DNA from: Chloroflexota bacterium
GTDB taxonomy: Bacteria > Chloroflexota > Dehalococcoidia > SZUA-161
Length of the DNA: 16,044 nt
Direction of reading: 5' to 3'
Assembly: GCA_003229915.1 (NCBI GenBank)
Contig: QIGA01000001.1
Span: 1 to 16,044, forward strand
Shown here: positions 6,264 through 13,417 of the stretch, piece after piece
How the letters are laid out: every line of letters starts with the position of its first letter
Position numbering within the stretch: position 1 is the stretch's first letter
Notes under the pieces: generated by a model
Databases searched by the model: none
What the model saw: only the letters and a program-made list of their open reading frames with translations
What the model was told of the DNA's origin: nothing
Position numbers and translations under genes: made by a program

Positions 6264-6491
6264 CTAGAGAAGCTTCTTAATCTCCTCTGCCGAGAGCTCT
6301 GCCTTCTTCAAGATGTTGCTTAGAGTTCCAGGCTTCACTGGCTTTCTATGGATAGGGATGATTATCTTAGTGTCAAGTTTGCCTTCGTGTTTCATAATAA
6401 CATGGCTGCCACGGGTGCGGTCAACATACCAGCCCTCTTTTCCAAGGGCACTTACTAGTCTATCACCTTTGACCTGGGGCAACTTAGACAT
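6264..6491 (-). CDS. hicA: HicA-family mRNA interferase toxin
   Basis: This 75-residue protein has the double-stranded RNA-binding-like fold of HicA toxins, which cleave mRNA in a translation-independent way. The N-terminal SKLPQVKGDRLVSALGKEGW, the catalytic His in RGSHVIMKH (residue 30), and the C-terminal HRKPVKPGTLSNILKKAELS segment fit the family throughout, so it appears intact. It is first in a two-gene unit, seven nt upstream of hicB's reading frame. No good ribosome binding site precedes the ATG at 6491. Poor initiation of a toxin gene with strong initiation of the antitoxin is a sensible arrangement. A TGCTATAAT extended -10 lies about 55 nt upstream. The pair sits inside the inverted-repeat-bounded block together with the speD-like and speE genes. 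Confidence 0.88.
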   Translation of the reverse strand: MSKLPQVKGDRLVSALGKEGWYVDRTRGSHVIMKHEGKLDTKIIIPIHRKPVKPGTLSNILKKAELSAEEIKKLL

Positions 6492-6546
6492 ATCTATTTG
6501 AACCGCGCGCTAGCTATCTATGGAGAGAATAAGGTGGCTTGTGGCA

Positions 6547-6555
6547 ATTATAGCA
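6547..6555 (-). promoter_or_regulatory. Extended -10 promoter of hicA-hicB
   Basis: The minus strand reads TGC-TATAAT, a perfect -10 with the upstream TG that can compensate for a weak -35. No good -35 hexamer is seen at 16-18 nt. The predicted leader to hicA is about 50 nt. Confidence 0.5.
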
Positions 6556-6594
6556 CAGACCGCCTCACATTGAAGTCAGCCTACTGCGTCCCCG

Positions 6595-6752
6595 AAATAG
6601 CGATTGGCTTTAAAAGCCAGAATTTTGGGTGTCGTTGCGAGCGCAGCGAAGCAATCTCACGGGCGTTAGGGCGTTCCATCCTTCCGTGGAAGGACGCCCC
6701 TACACCCCGCGCTTAGCAACTGACTGGTGTTCTGGTCGCTATTTTTGGGCTG
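6595..6752 (+). repeat. Interspersed repeat, right copy (inverted relative to 4384-4564)
   Basis: This 158-bp block matches the reverse complement of 4384-4564 from AAATAGCGATTGGCTT at its inner end to TTTTTGGGCTG at its outer end. Bases 6648-6713 are the 66-nt identical core. An AGGGGCG-type palindrome (6667-6702) contains the GGAAGGA/TCCTTCC stem shared with 9043-9079. Its outer edge abuts the pcrA promoter. With the hicA promoter it fills most of the gene-free interval 6492-6778. Confidence 0.8.
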
Positions 6753-6755
6753 CGT

Positions 6756-6764
6756 TGATATAAT
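6756..6764 (+). promoter_or_regulatory. Extended -10 promoter of pcrA
   Basis: TGA-TATAAT lies four nt beyond the end of the right repeat copy. The matching -35 position (6736-6741, TCGCTA) is weak and lies within the repeat. Transcription should begin near 6771, leaving a leader of only about 8 nt before the ATG at 6779, consistent with the absence of a ribosome binding site. Confidence 0.5.
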
Positions 6765-6778
6765 GGCCTTGGTGCAAT

Positions 6779-8977
6779 ATGGATTTTCTAGACGGTCTCA
6801 ATCCTGTCCAAAGAGAGGCTGTGGAGACCACAGAGGGCCCGGTTCTCATCATAGCGGGACCGGGATCGGGAAAGACCAGGGTCATCGCTCACCGAGTAGC
6901 CTATCTCATCACCGTCTGCGGCATCAGTCCTCATCGCATCCTGGCGGTCACTTTCACCAACAAGGCAGCCCGCGAGATGAGGGAGAGGATCCAGCAACTG
7001 GTCGGGCAGGCGGTTGAGGGACTGACCTTGGGCACCTTCCATGCCACCTGCGTCCGCATTCTCCGCACGGAGGCGCGGCACATTGGTGTCGATAGAAGCT
7101 TCGTTATCTATGATGATAGCGACCATCTCAGTCTGCTCAAGCGCAGCATCGAGCAGGTCGAACTCGACCCCAAGCAGTATCCTCCTCGCGGCATCAGCTC
7201 TGCGATCTCCTCGGCCAAAGCCAGGCTCCTTGCTCCGCATGACTACAGGGGGCTGGTTGGCAGCTACTACGAGGAAGTGGTGGCACGGGTGTATGAGCGC
7301 TACCAGGAGCTTCTTGCCGAGAGTAACGCACTGGACTTCGACGATCTGATTATGAGCACGGCGCGCCTGTTCCGCAGCCACCCCGATGTCCTGGCCAAGT
7401 ATCAGTCGCGCTACCTGCACGTGATGATCGATGAGTTTCAAGACACTAACCGCGCACAGTACATTCTGTCCACGCAACTGGCGGGAAAATATCGCAATAT
7501 CTGTGTCGTCGGCGACCCCGATCAATCGATCTACTCCTGGAGACACGCTGACCTGCGCCATATTCTTGGCTTTGAAAAAGACTACCCCAATGTCAAGGTC
7601 TTATTCCTGGAGCAGAACTATCGCTCTACCCAGACTATCCTCGAGGCTGCCGACCACGTAATCGCTGCCAACCAGCAGCGCAAGGAGAAGAACCTCTGGA
7701 CGGAGAACGATGCCGGCACCCGCATTATCTTAGCGGAGACCTATAGCGAGCACGAGGAGGCACACTTCGTGGTCAGTGAATTGGAAAGGCTGGTGGCCGA
7801 TGGACGCTGGAAGGCCGGCGATTGCGCTATCATGTACCGTACGAACGCACAGTCGCGGGCGCTTGAGGAAGCATTTGTGCGCTACGGATTCCCTTACAGG
7901 TTGGTGGGGAACACACGTTTCTATGAGCGGCGCGAGGTCAAGGATGTTATCGCCTACCTTAGATTGATCTATAACCCCTATGACAGCGTCAGTCTCGCCC
8001 GCATAATAAATGTCCCCGGACGGGGCATTGGGCAGCGCACCGTCGCCGAACTCACTGAATGTGCAAATGAGAGGGGCTTGTCATACTACGATGCCCTCAA
8101 GCTTATAGCCCAGGGAGAGGAGCCTACTCCCCTTACGACTCGAAGCATTCAGACGCTGGGCAGTTTCCTGAATATACTCGATGAACTCATCGCCAAGAGC
8201 GAGGAGTTGAACCTGGTCGATCTCTTTGACCTGGTACTCGATAAAACCGGCTATAAGAGGTACACGCTGGAAAGCGCGGATGGGGAGGAGAGGTGGGAGA
8301 ACGTTATGGAATTGCGCACCGTGGCCGCGGGATACCGGGATCTCGAGCCCCGCGATAGCCTGGCCTATTTTCTGGAAGAGGTGGCCCTGGTCTCTGATGT
8401 CGATGCTTTGGATGAGAAGGTGGATGCGGTGACGCTCATCACCCTGCATCAGGCCAAAGGCCTGGAGTTCCCCGTGGTGTTCATCGTGGGTATGGAGGAG
8501 GGTGTTCTGCCCCATTTCAGGTCGATCCCCGACCCAGAGCAGATGGAGGAGGAGCGCCGCCTGTGTTATGTGGGGATAACCAGGGCCAAGGAAAGGGTCT
8601 ATCTGATTCATGCATTGCGCCGCAGCCTCATGGGAGGCAGCGCGCACAACCCCCCATCACGTTTCTTGGGCGATATCCCTTCGCATTTGGTGACTTCCCC
8701 TGGCGCTCCGACAGAAGGTGGAGCACATCACCGCCGCTCTGTACGCACTCAAGTCTCGTCTGTCGGGAAAGAGGGTGAACGGCAAGCCGCAGGCACCTGC
8801 CCCAGTCCCCCCTTGAAAGCCGGCGATCATGTCAGGCATGACATGTTCGGCGAGGGCATTGTGGTCAACTGCCTCGCCTCCGGCGGTGATCATCAGGTGA
8901 CGATCGCTTTCAAAGGTGACGCAGGGGTAAAGAAGTTCCTGCTGAGTCTGGCACCTTTGCGGAAGTTGCCTCAGTAG
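6779..8977 (+). CDS. pcrA: ATP-dependent 3'-5' DNA helicase PcrA/UvrD
   Basis: This 732-residue superfamily 1A helicase unwinds DNA in nucleotide excision repair, mismatch repair and replication-fork or RNA-polymerase conflict resolution. All helicase motifs are visible: Q-motif LNPVQREAV near 7-15, Walker A AGPGSGKT at 26-33, AVTFTNKAAREM (Ia), Walker B DEFQDTN at 218-224, GDPDQSIYSWR (III) at 245-255, QNYRS (IV), TLHQAKGLEFPVVF (V) and RRLCYVGITRAKERVYL (VI). After a low-complexity linker, a C-terminal module with GDHVRHDMFGEGIVV matches the PcrA C-terminal Tudor-like domain that contacts RNA polymerase; this favours PcrA over Rep. The length is normal. No ribosome binding site is seen before the ATG, which fits the very short leader predicted from the extended -10. 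It appears to be transcribed alone. Confidence 0.95.
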   Translation: MDFLDGLNPVQREAVETTEGPVLIIAGPGSGKTRVIAHRVAYLITVCGISPHRILAVTFTNKAAREMRERIQQLVGQAVEGLTLGTFHATCVRILRTEARHIGVDRSFVIYDDSDHLSLLKRSIEQVELDPKQYPPRGISSAISSAKARLLAPHDYRGLVGSYYEEVVARVYERYQELLAESNALDFDDLIMSTARLFRSHPDVLAKYQSRYLHVMIDEFQDTNRAQYILSTQLAGKYRNICVVGDPDQSIYSWRHADLRHILGFEKDYPNVKVLFLEQNYRSTQTILEAADHVIAANQQRKEKNLWTENDAGTRIILAETYSEHEEAHFVVSELERLVADGRWKAGDCAIMYRTNAQSRALEEAFVRYGFPYRLVGNTRFYERREVKDVIAYLRLIYNPYDSVSLARIINVPGRGIGQRTVAELTECANERGLSYYDALKLIAQGEEPTPLTTRSIQTLGSFLNILDELIAKSEELNLVDLFDLVLDKTGYKRYTLESADGEERWENVMELRTVAAGYRDLEPRDSLAYFLEEVALVSDVDALDEKVDAVTLITLHQAKGLEFPVVFIVGMEEGVLPHFRSIPDPEQMEEERRLCYVGITRAKERVYLIHALRRSLMGGSAHNPPSRFLGDIPSHLVTSPGAPTEGGAHHRRSVRTQVSSVGKEGERQAAGTCPSPPLKAGDHVRHDMFGEGIVVNCLASGGDHQVTIAFKGDAGVKKFLLSLAPLRKLPQ

Positions 8978-8986
8978 TGTACCCTC

Positions 8987-9020
8987 GTCCCGGGGGCACG
9001 GTGCCAAAGGGTGACGGGAC
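8987..9020. terminator. Nested hairpin downstream of pcrA
   Basis: GTCCCG (8987-8992) pairs with CGGGAC (9015-9020), and inside it GGCAC, G, GTGCC (8995-9005) forms a second perfect stem. It begins nine nt after the pcrA stop. There is no T-tract, so it would be a Rho-independent terminator only by shape. Confidence 0.35.
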
Positions 9021-9042
9021 TGCTTCTACCGTGAGCTATGTA

Positions 9043-9079
9043 TAGGGGCGTCCTTCCACGGAAGGATTGAACACCCCTA
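9043..9079. repeat. AGGGGCG-type palindrome (solo copy)
   Basis: TAGGGGCGTCCTTCCACG continues into GGAAGGA and ends ACACCCCTA. The inner TCCTTCC/GGAAGGA stem is perfect. The first 23 nt match the palindrome inside both long repeat copies (4456 onward, and 6702 backward), so this is a solo relative of that element. Confidence 0.7.
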
Positions 9080-9105
9080 CGTTAATTGCAGATATTCGGC
9101 AGGGG

Positions 9106-9174
9106 AGCACCCGATCGCAATCTGAGGTGCTGTAAGCTGTCTCAGGATGTCTGTAGCAGCACCCTTATGTTTTT
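9106..9174 (+). promoter_or_regulatory. Attenuator-like overlapping hairpins with T-rich tail
   Basis: Three complementary segments lie in order: AGCACC (9106-9111), GGTGCTG (9126-9132) and CAGCACC (9157-9163). The middle one can pair with either neighbour. Pairing with the third gives a stem followed by TTATGTTTTT (9165-9174), resembling a terminator; pairing with the first would prevent it. No gene follows within 200 nt and I see no promoter just before it, so it may simply end pcrA transcripts or belong to an unrecognised small RNA. The rest of 8978-9383 holds the hairpins and promoter listed separately and no convincing gene. Confidence 0.35.
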
Positions 9175-9250
9175 CCCCGCCTTCAAGCGCGTGAGAGCGC
9201 CGCGGGCCTCTCAGTGCCTCTCAGGCGCTAGGTCCCTAGGCGGACAAACG

Positions 9251-9285
9251 CAGGTGGTGGGTTCCTCGATTCCATAGACCACCTG
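9251..9285. repeat. 8-bp inverted repeat upstream of the yraN-like promoter
   Basis: CAGGTGGT and ACCACCTG are perfect arms around a 19-nt loop, ending 13 nt before the -35 of the next promoter. The GGTGGT/ACCACC half-sites also occur in the pncA operator-like palindrome at 4338-4354. That could be coincidence or a shared binding motif. Confidence 0.4.
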
Positions 9286-9298
9286 TGCTTTCCTGGTT

Positions 9299-9327
9299 CT
9301 GACATACTTGACAATAGATGATAGAAT
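9299..9327 (+). promoter_or_regulatory. Sigma70-like promoter of the YraN-family gene
   Basis: -35 CTGACA (9299-9304), a 17-nt spacer and -10 TAGAAT (9322-9327) each match five of six consensus bases. The start should be near 9334, about 50 nt before the chosen ATG. Confidence 0.6.
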
Positions 9328-9383
9328 GAGGCTGCTCGTATGTGATCCTCAAGCCACTGTGCCCGGTGGAGGGAGATCACATC

Positions 9384-9923
9384 ATGGCAAGGACAAATCC
9401 CGTGAGGCACGCGATGTCGGAAAGAAAGATGTCTCAAGATTCGTTACTGACGCGTCTCAGAAGGCTTGTTCTCGGTTACAGCAACCGGAGCTGTCCGGCG
9501 CATCGGGATCGGTTCGCTGGAGCTAATTCAGGACGAGAAAGTACGGGCAATAAGGTTGTGACATCAACACGTAGAGAGGTCGGTGCCGCAGGGGAGAAGC
9601 TGGCGGTGGACTTCTTGAAGGGTCTTGGGTACGAGATTCTGCAGACAAACTTCCGTTGTCGGCAGGGGGAGATAGATGTAATTGCCCGGCAGGGCGAATG
9701 TATAGTTTTCGTCGAAGTGCGCACCAAGAAGAGCCGTGATTTCGGCACTCCTGAAGAGTCGGTTACTTCTTCCAAAAGGGAGAGGCTGATCTTGCTCGCC
9801 AATATCTATCTGCAGTCCCTTGAGGGACCCCCTCCGTCATGGCGTATCGACGTGGTGGCGGTGGAACTCACTCCCCATGGCGGAATCTCGCGATTGGACC
9901 ACATTGAGAACGCAATAAACTGA
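9384..9923 (+). CDS. YraN/UPF0102-family nuclease-fold protein with N-terminal extension
   Basis: The C-terminal 120 residues are a complete YraN/UPF0102 domain, a Holliday-junction-resolvase-like/restriction-endonuclease fold of unknown cellular role. The domain begins STRREVGAAGEKLAVDFL. It carries Glu71, GEIDVIA (Asp98) and VFVEVRTKK (Glu111 with a following basic residue), which correspond to the E...D...ExK pattern of this nuclease fold, and then the FGTPEESV segment. About 58 residues precede the domain. They are basic, low in recognisable structure, and unlike the usual family N-terminus. I chose the ATG at 9384 because GGGAG stands eight nt upstream and it lies behind a good promoter. 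An ATG at 9414 with GAGG six nt upstream is also credible. A start right at the domain (GTG at 9558) lacks a suitable ribosome binding site. Confidence 0.8.
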   Translation: MARTNPVRHAMSERKMSQDSLLTRLRRLVLGYSNRSCPAHRDRFAGANSGRESTGNKVVTSTRREVGAAGEKLAVDFLKGLGYEILQTNFRCRQGEIDVIARQGECIVFVEVRTKKSRDFGTPEESVTSSKRERLILLANIYLQSLEGPPPSWRIDVVAVELTPHGGISRLDHIENAIN

Positions 9924-9959
9924 GTAGCCAATCGGCGAGAATGTTACTTGTGAAAATGC

Positions 9960-9988
9960 TTGACCCGCTAGTTGTCAATATCTATACT
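9960..9988 (+). promoter_or_regulatory. Sigma70-like promoter of the activase-plsX unit
   Basis: -35 TTGACC (9960-9965), a 17-nt spacer and -10 TATACT (9983-9988) each match five of six consensus bases. Transcription should start near 9995, about 22 nt before the ATG at 10017. Confidence 0.65.
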
Positions 9989-10016
9989 AATTCAAACCGA
10001 AGGGTGTCAGAGGGAA

Positions 10017-10997
10017 ATGGAAGTCTATCTCGGTGTCGATGTTGGCTCGGTCACTACCAAGTTCGCTCTGGTGAACGGAGCTGGCGAACTCGTTGCCTGC
10101 AACTATCTTCGCACTGAGGGCAAACCGATTGTCATCATACAGCAGGGACTTAGAGAGATACGGGGACAGGTCCCTTCGCGAGGTGAAATTCGAGGCGTGT
10201 GTACCACAGGCAGCGCCCGCTATCTTGCAGGGGTTATCCTGGGGGCGGATGTGGTCAAGAACGAGATCACAACGCAGGCTGTAGCTACGCTGCATTACGT
10301 CCCCGACGTGCGCACGATCATCGAGATCGGGGGACAGGATTCGAAGCTGATCATGGTTCGTGATGGCATGGTGGCCGATTTCGCTATGAATACGGTTTGT
10401 GCCGCTGGTACCGGGAGCTTCCTCGAACAGCAGGCATCACGGCTGAATATCCGTATCGAGGACTTCGGTGAGCACGCTCTTCGGAGTAAGGCTCCGGTTC
10501 GCATCGACGGGCGGTGTACTGTGTTCGCTGAGTCTGGTATGATACATAAGCAGCAAATGGGATATGGGACTGAGGACATAGCCTATGGTCTGTGTCGGGC
10601 CCTTGTTCGCAACTACCTGAACGACGTGGGTATGGGGCAAGAGATGCCATCTCCTATCGTGTTTCAGGGAGGAGTCGCCTTCAACGAAGGAATTATCCGC
10701 GCATTTGAAGAAAGCCTGAACGCTGAGATCATCGTCCCACTTTATCATGAAGCAATGGGGGCTATTGGAGCAGCGCTCCTCGTTCGCGAAGAAATGTCCG
10801 GCAATGGCAAATCGACCGCCTTTGCGGGGTTCGAGGTGAGTGAGGTGAGCTATCGCAGCTTCTCCTTTGAGTGTGAAGTGTGCGTTGATCATTGTGAGGT
10901 TGCCCGTATATTCCAAAACGACAGGGTCGTTGCCTATCAGGGTGGGCGTTGCGACCTGTGGGAGGGAGCCAGCCGTGCTCAAGGGGATAGCATCTAA
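10017..10997 (+). CDS. BadF/BadG/BcrA/BcrD-type ATPase (dehydratase activase-like)
   Basis: This 326-residue protein belongs to the ASKHA-fold ATPases that inject an electron into 2-hydroxyacyl-CoA dehydratases or benzoyl-CoA reductases. The phosphate-1 loop GVDVGSVTTKFALV is at 6-19. IGGQDSKLI and NTVCAAGTGSFLEQQASRL follow, then GRCTVFAESGMIHKQQ and VFQGGVAFNEG. Cys128 and Cys167 match Cys127 and Cys166, which hold the bridging [4Fe-4S] cluster in the activator HgdC. After the ATPase domain there is a Cys cluster (Cys286, Cys289, Cys293, Cys312, ending GGRCDLWE) like the linker in long activase-dehydratase fusion proteins; this protein stops right there. No dehydratase subunit is in the window. 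AGAGGG precedes the ATG at 10017; an upstream frame extension lies across the promoter. The last 23 nt overlap plsX. Confidence 0.88.
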   Translation: MEVYLGVDVGSVTTKFALVNGAGELVACNYLRTEGKPIVIIQQGLREIRGQVPSRGEIRGVCTTGSARYLAGVILGADVVKNEITTQAVATLHYVPDVRTIIEIGGQDSKLIMVRDGMVADFAMNTVCAAGTGSFLEQQASRLNIRIEDFGEHALRSKAPVRIDGRCTVFAESGMIHKQQMGYGTEDIAYGLCRALVRNYLNDVGMGQEMPSPIVFQGGVAFNEGIIRAFEESLNAEIIVPLYHEAMGAIGAALLVREEMSGNGKSTAFAGFEVSEVSYRSFSFECEVCVDHCEVARIFQNDRVVAYQGGRCDLWEGASRAQGDSI

Positions 10998-11976
10998 GAA
11001 AACCAAGATCGCTCTGGATGCGATGGGTGGTGATCACGCCCCTGAAGAGATAGTAAAAGGGGCGCTCGCGGCAGTCGATGACGACATAATAGACATTATT
11101 CTGGTAGGGCGGGAGAACGCAGTGCGAGAGGAATTGGATAAACACAACTCTACCGGCCGTGTACTGGATATTGTCCATGCCAGCGAGGTAATAGCGATGG
11201 AGGAGCGTCCGGTTGCGGCGGTCAAGGAAAAGAGGGAGTCATCCATTGTCGTTGGGATTGACCTGCTCAAACGTGGGGAGGTGGCGGCATTTGTGTCCGC
11301 GGGCAATACCGGGGCAGTGATGACCGCGGCTACCCTGATGTTGGGCCGAACCAAAGGGATTCACCGTCCTGCCTTGGGAGCGGTTTTCCCCTTCCCAACA
11401 GGACCGCTACTCTGCCTCGACCTCGGGGCTAACGCTGACTGTAAGGCGACATCGCTTGTTCATTTCGCCAAGATGGGAAGTATCTATATGGAGAGGATCT
11501 TTGGCATGGGAAGGCCTCGAATCGGTCTGCTCTCAAGCGGTGAGGAGGATACCAAGGGCAGTCAGATGGTTCAGAAGACGCACAAGATGTTGAGGAAATC
11601 CAAGCTCAACTTTATCGGCAATGTTGAGGGGAGAGACATAGCCAGTGGTCGGGCTGATGTGATTGTGACCGATGGCTTCACTGGCAATGTGCTCCTCAAG
11701 CTGGGTGAGGGACTTGGCGAAATGCTTATTGGCGCTCTGCGAAAGGCCGTGGCTGAGAACCCGAATCTTAAAGAGGCCGCTGGTCTTCTCGAACCCACCT
11801 TTCACTCTGTCATTGGCACCCTGGATTATAGGGAATATGGTGGCGCTCTTCTATTCGGCGTCAATGGCAATGTCATCGTGGCCCACGGACGCAGCGATGC
11901 CGACGCCATAAAGAATGCAATCATCACGGCCAAGCGAGAGGTTTCGCAGGATGTAGCCGGGGCCTTCAGGGGCTAG
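10975..11976 (+). CDS. plsX: Phosphate acyltransferase PlsX
   Basis: PlsX makes acyl-phosphate from acyl-ACP, the first committed step of phosphatidic acid synthesis with PlsY. The 333 residues carry the family landmarks in order: ALDAMGGDHAPEEIV at the N-terminus, FVSAGNTGAVMTAA, PLLCLDLGANADCKA, GLLSSGEEDTKGS, NFIGNVEGRDI, VIVTDGFTGNVLLK and GGALLFGVNGNVIVAHG. Length and motifs are normal. The GTG at 10975 has GGAGG nine nt upstream, inside the activase gene, and gives the expected N-terminus. The reading frame is open 108 nt further upstream but that part overlaps the activase coding sequence. The usual plsX neighbours such as rpmF, fabH or fabD are absent. Confidence 0.94.
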   Translation: MLKGIASKKTKIALDAMGGDHAPEEIVKGALAAVDDDIIDIILVGRENAVREELDKHNSTGRVLDIVHASEVIAMEERPVAAVKEKRESSIVVGIDLLKRGEVAAFVSAGNTGAVMTAATLMLGRTKGIHRPALGAVFPFPTGPLLCLDLGANADCKATSLVHFAKMGSIYMERIFGMGRPRIGLLSSGEEDTKGSQMVQKTHKMLRKSKLNFIGNVEGRDIASGRADVIVTDGFTGNVLLKLGEGLGEMLIGALRKAVAENPNLKEAAGLLEPTFHSVIGTLDYREYGGALLFGVNGNVIVAHGRSDADAIKNAIITAKREVSQDVAGAFRG

Positions 11977-12006
11977 TCTGGCAATAAAACTATCACGGAG
12001 GTAAAT

Positions 12007-12333
12007 ATGGCCGCGCCACAGCATGTGGATGACAACAGTTTCAACGAAGTTGTAATCGAGGCTAAGATGCCTTTTCTGGTCGATTTCTGGGCTCCTTGGT
12101 GTGGACCATGTCGCGCCATCGCCCCGATAGTGGAGGAGTTGGCCGGGGAGTACGAAGGGCAGATAGGGTTTGGCAAGCTTAATGTGGATGAGAACCCCAA
12201 ATCGGCAACGGAGTATGGCGTTCGCAGTATTCCCACCCTGCTGCTCTTCAAAGATGGCAAGCCGATGACGCAGATCGTGGGTCTCAGGTCCAAGGCGGAG
12301 CTGAAGAAGCACCTCGATGCTTCCCTGACCTAA
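12007..12333 (+). CDS. trxA: Thioredoxin
   Basis: This 108-residue protein is a classical cytoplasmic thioredoxin that reduces protein disulfides. The active site FWAPWCGPC puts the redox cysteines at 32 and 35. The cis-proline motif RSIPTLLLF and the buried Asp in FLVDFWA are also present, so all functional residues are intact. There is no signal peptide. GGAGGT stands five nt before the ATG, a strong ribosome binding site. It lies 30 nt after plsX, probably on the same transcript, and its reductase gene follows 138 nt downstream. Confidence 0.95.
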   Translation: MAAPQHVDDNSFNEVVIEAKMPFLVDFWAPWCGPCRAIAPIVEELAGEYEGQIGFGKLNVDENPKSATEYGVRSIPTLLLFKDGKPMTQIVGLRSKAELKKHLDASLT

Positions 12334-12373
12334 TCAGGGTTAAGATTGGCTCTTACCTTCCAACGGAGTCCGG

Positions 12374-12400
12374 CCCCCCTTTGGCGATAGCAAAGTGGGG
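12374..12400 (+). terminator. Stem-loop between trxA and trxB
   Basis: Six C plus CTTTG-type bases pair with CAAAG and GGGG around a 7-nt loop, with one internal mismatch. The tail TTCTCTGTC is only modestly T-rich, so termination is probably partial. A TGG-TAGAAT extended -10-like sequence at 12416-12424 could restart transcription for trxB. Confidence 0.45.
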
Positions 12401-12471
12401 GTTCTCTGTCTGGCGTGGTAGAATGGGTGTGATCCGTATTATGGCCATTGAGTTTGTGATGGAGTGCAGAC

Positions 12472-13392
12472 GTGGGTGATCCCTACGAGTTGATCATTAT
12501 CGGGGGCGGGCCTGCCGGGCTCAGCGCGGGCATGTATGCTGCGAGGTCGAGGTTGCCTACCTTGCTGATTGAAAGGGCTATGCCTGGAGGTCAGATAGTG
12601 AATGCGGAGCTTGTTGAGAATTACCCGGGGTTCCCGGAGGGCATCTCCGGCGCGGAACTGGCCTCATTGATGGAGCGGCAGGCGACGAAATATGGCCTTG
12701 AAATATCTGTGGCGGAAGTGGACGGGATCGAGGTGGCGGGGGAGCAGAAAACGGTGCGTACCAGTGAGGGCCAATATCATGCGAAGGCGCTCATCATCGC
12801 CGGTGGCTCCGAGCATAGCAAGTTGGGTGTGCCTGGTGAAGAGGAGCTTAGGGGTAGAGGGGTGTCATACTGCGCTACGTGCGATGGGGCCTTCTTTCGT
12901 GACCAGGTGATCGCGGTGGTGGGAGGGGGCAATATTGCGCTGAGCGATGCCCTTTTTCTTACCAGATTTGCATCGAAGGTGGTCGTTATCCATCGCCGTG
13001 ACCAGCTAAGGGCGACCAGGATACTTCAAGAAAGGGCTTTTGCTCAACCTAAGATTGAGTTTTTATGGGATACAGTGGTGAAATCAATCGAGGGAAATAG
13101 TGAGGTCAGGCAACTGAGATTGATGAATGTGAAAACAGAGGCGGAGGCGCTCTTGGAGGTTTCGGGTGTTTTCATAGCTGTTGGCCTGCGCCCCAACACG
13201 GGCTATCTGGAAGGGGTGCTTGCCTTATCTCCAGAAGGCTTTATACTGGTCAATGAGCAGATGGAAACAGGGGTGCCAGGGGTGTACGCCGCTGGTGACA
13301 TACGTGCGGGCTCGCCACGGCAGGTCTCCTCCGCCGTTGGTGACGGAGCTACCGCTGCTATCTCTGCCGAGAGATACCTTTCCTCTATCTGA
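12472..13392 (+). CDS. trxB: Thioredoxin reductase (NADPH)
   Basis: This FAD-dependent enzyme transfers electrons from NADPH to thioredoxin. The 306 residues are of normal length. The FAD-binding IIIGGGPAGLSAG is near 8-20. The redox-active YCATCDG has cysteines at 134 and 137. The pyridine-nucleotide loop GGGNIAL is near 151-157 with the HRRDQLRATR basic patch that selects NADPH, and the second FAD contact is VYAAGDIRAG. The loop has Ile where GGGNSA is common, a minor difference. The GTG start at 12472 has GGAG eight nt upstream. Together with the thioredoxin gene before it this makes a complete thioredoxin system. Confidence 0.95.
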   Translation: MGDPYELIIIGGGPAGLSAGMYAARSRLPTLLIERAMPGGQIVNAELVENYPGFPEGISGAELASLMERQATKYGLEISVAEVDGIEVAGEQKTVRTSEGQYHAKALIIAGGSEHSKLGVPGEEELRGRGVSYCATCDGAFFRDQVIAVVGGGNIALSDALFLTRFASKVVVIHRRDQLRATRILQERAFAQPKIEFLWDTVVKSIEGNSEVRQLRLMNVKTEAEALLEVSGVFIAVGLRPNTGYLEGVLALSPEGFILVNEQMETGVPGVYAAGDIRAGSPRQVSSAVGDGATAAISAERYLSSI

Positions 13393-13417
13393 CAATAACC
13401 GGAGTTGTCTTCTACTC

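Noticed and set aside
6788..7561. 257-codon minus-strand open frame inside pcrA
   Set aside because: It overlaps the conserved helicase motifs in antisense and has no recognisable domain.
9086..9277. 63-codon plus-strand open frame downstream of pcrA
   Set aside because: No ribosome binding site or domain, and it runs through several hairpins.
9251..9285. tRNA-like fragment (GGTTCCTCGATTCC between complementary arms)
   Set aside because: No D-arm, anticodon arm or acceptor stem can be drawn; it is only an inverted repeat with a superficially T-loop-like centre.
9308..9313. Perfect TTGACA hexamer
   Set aside because: No -10 lies at 16-18 nt from it (TAGAAT is only 8 nt away). The overlapping CTGACA at 9299-9304 has the correct 17-nt spacing to TAGAAT.
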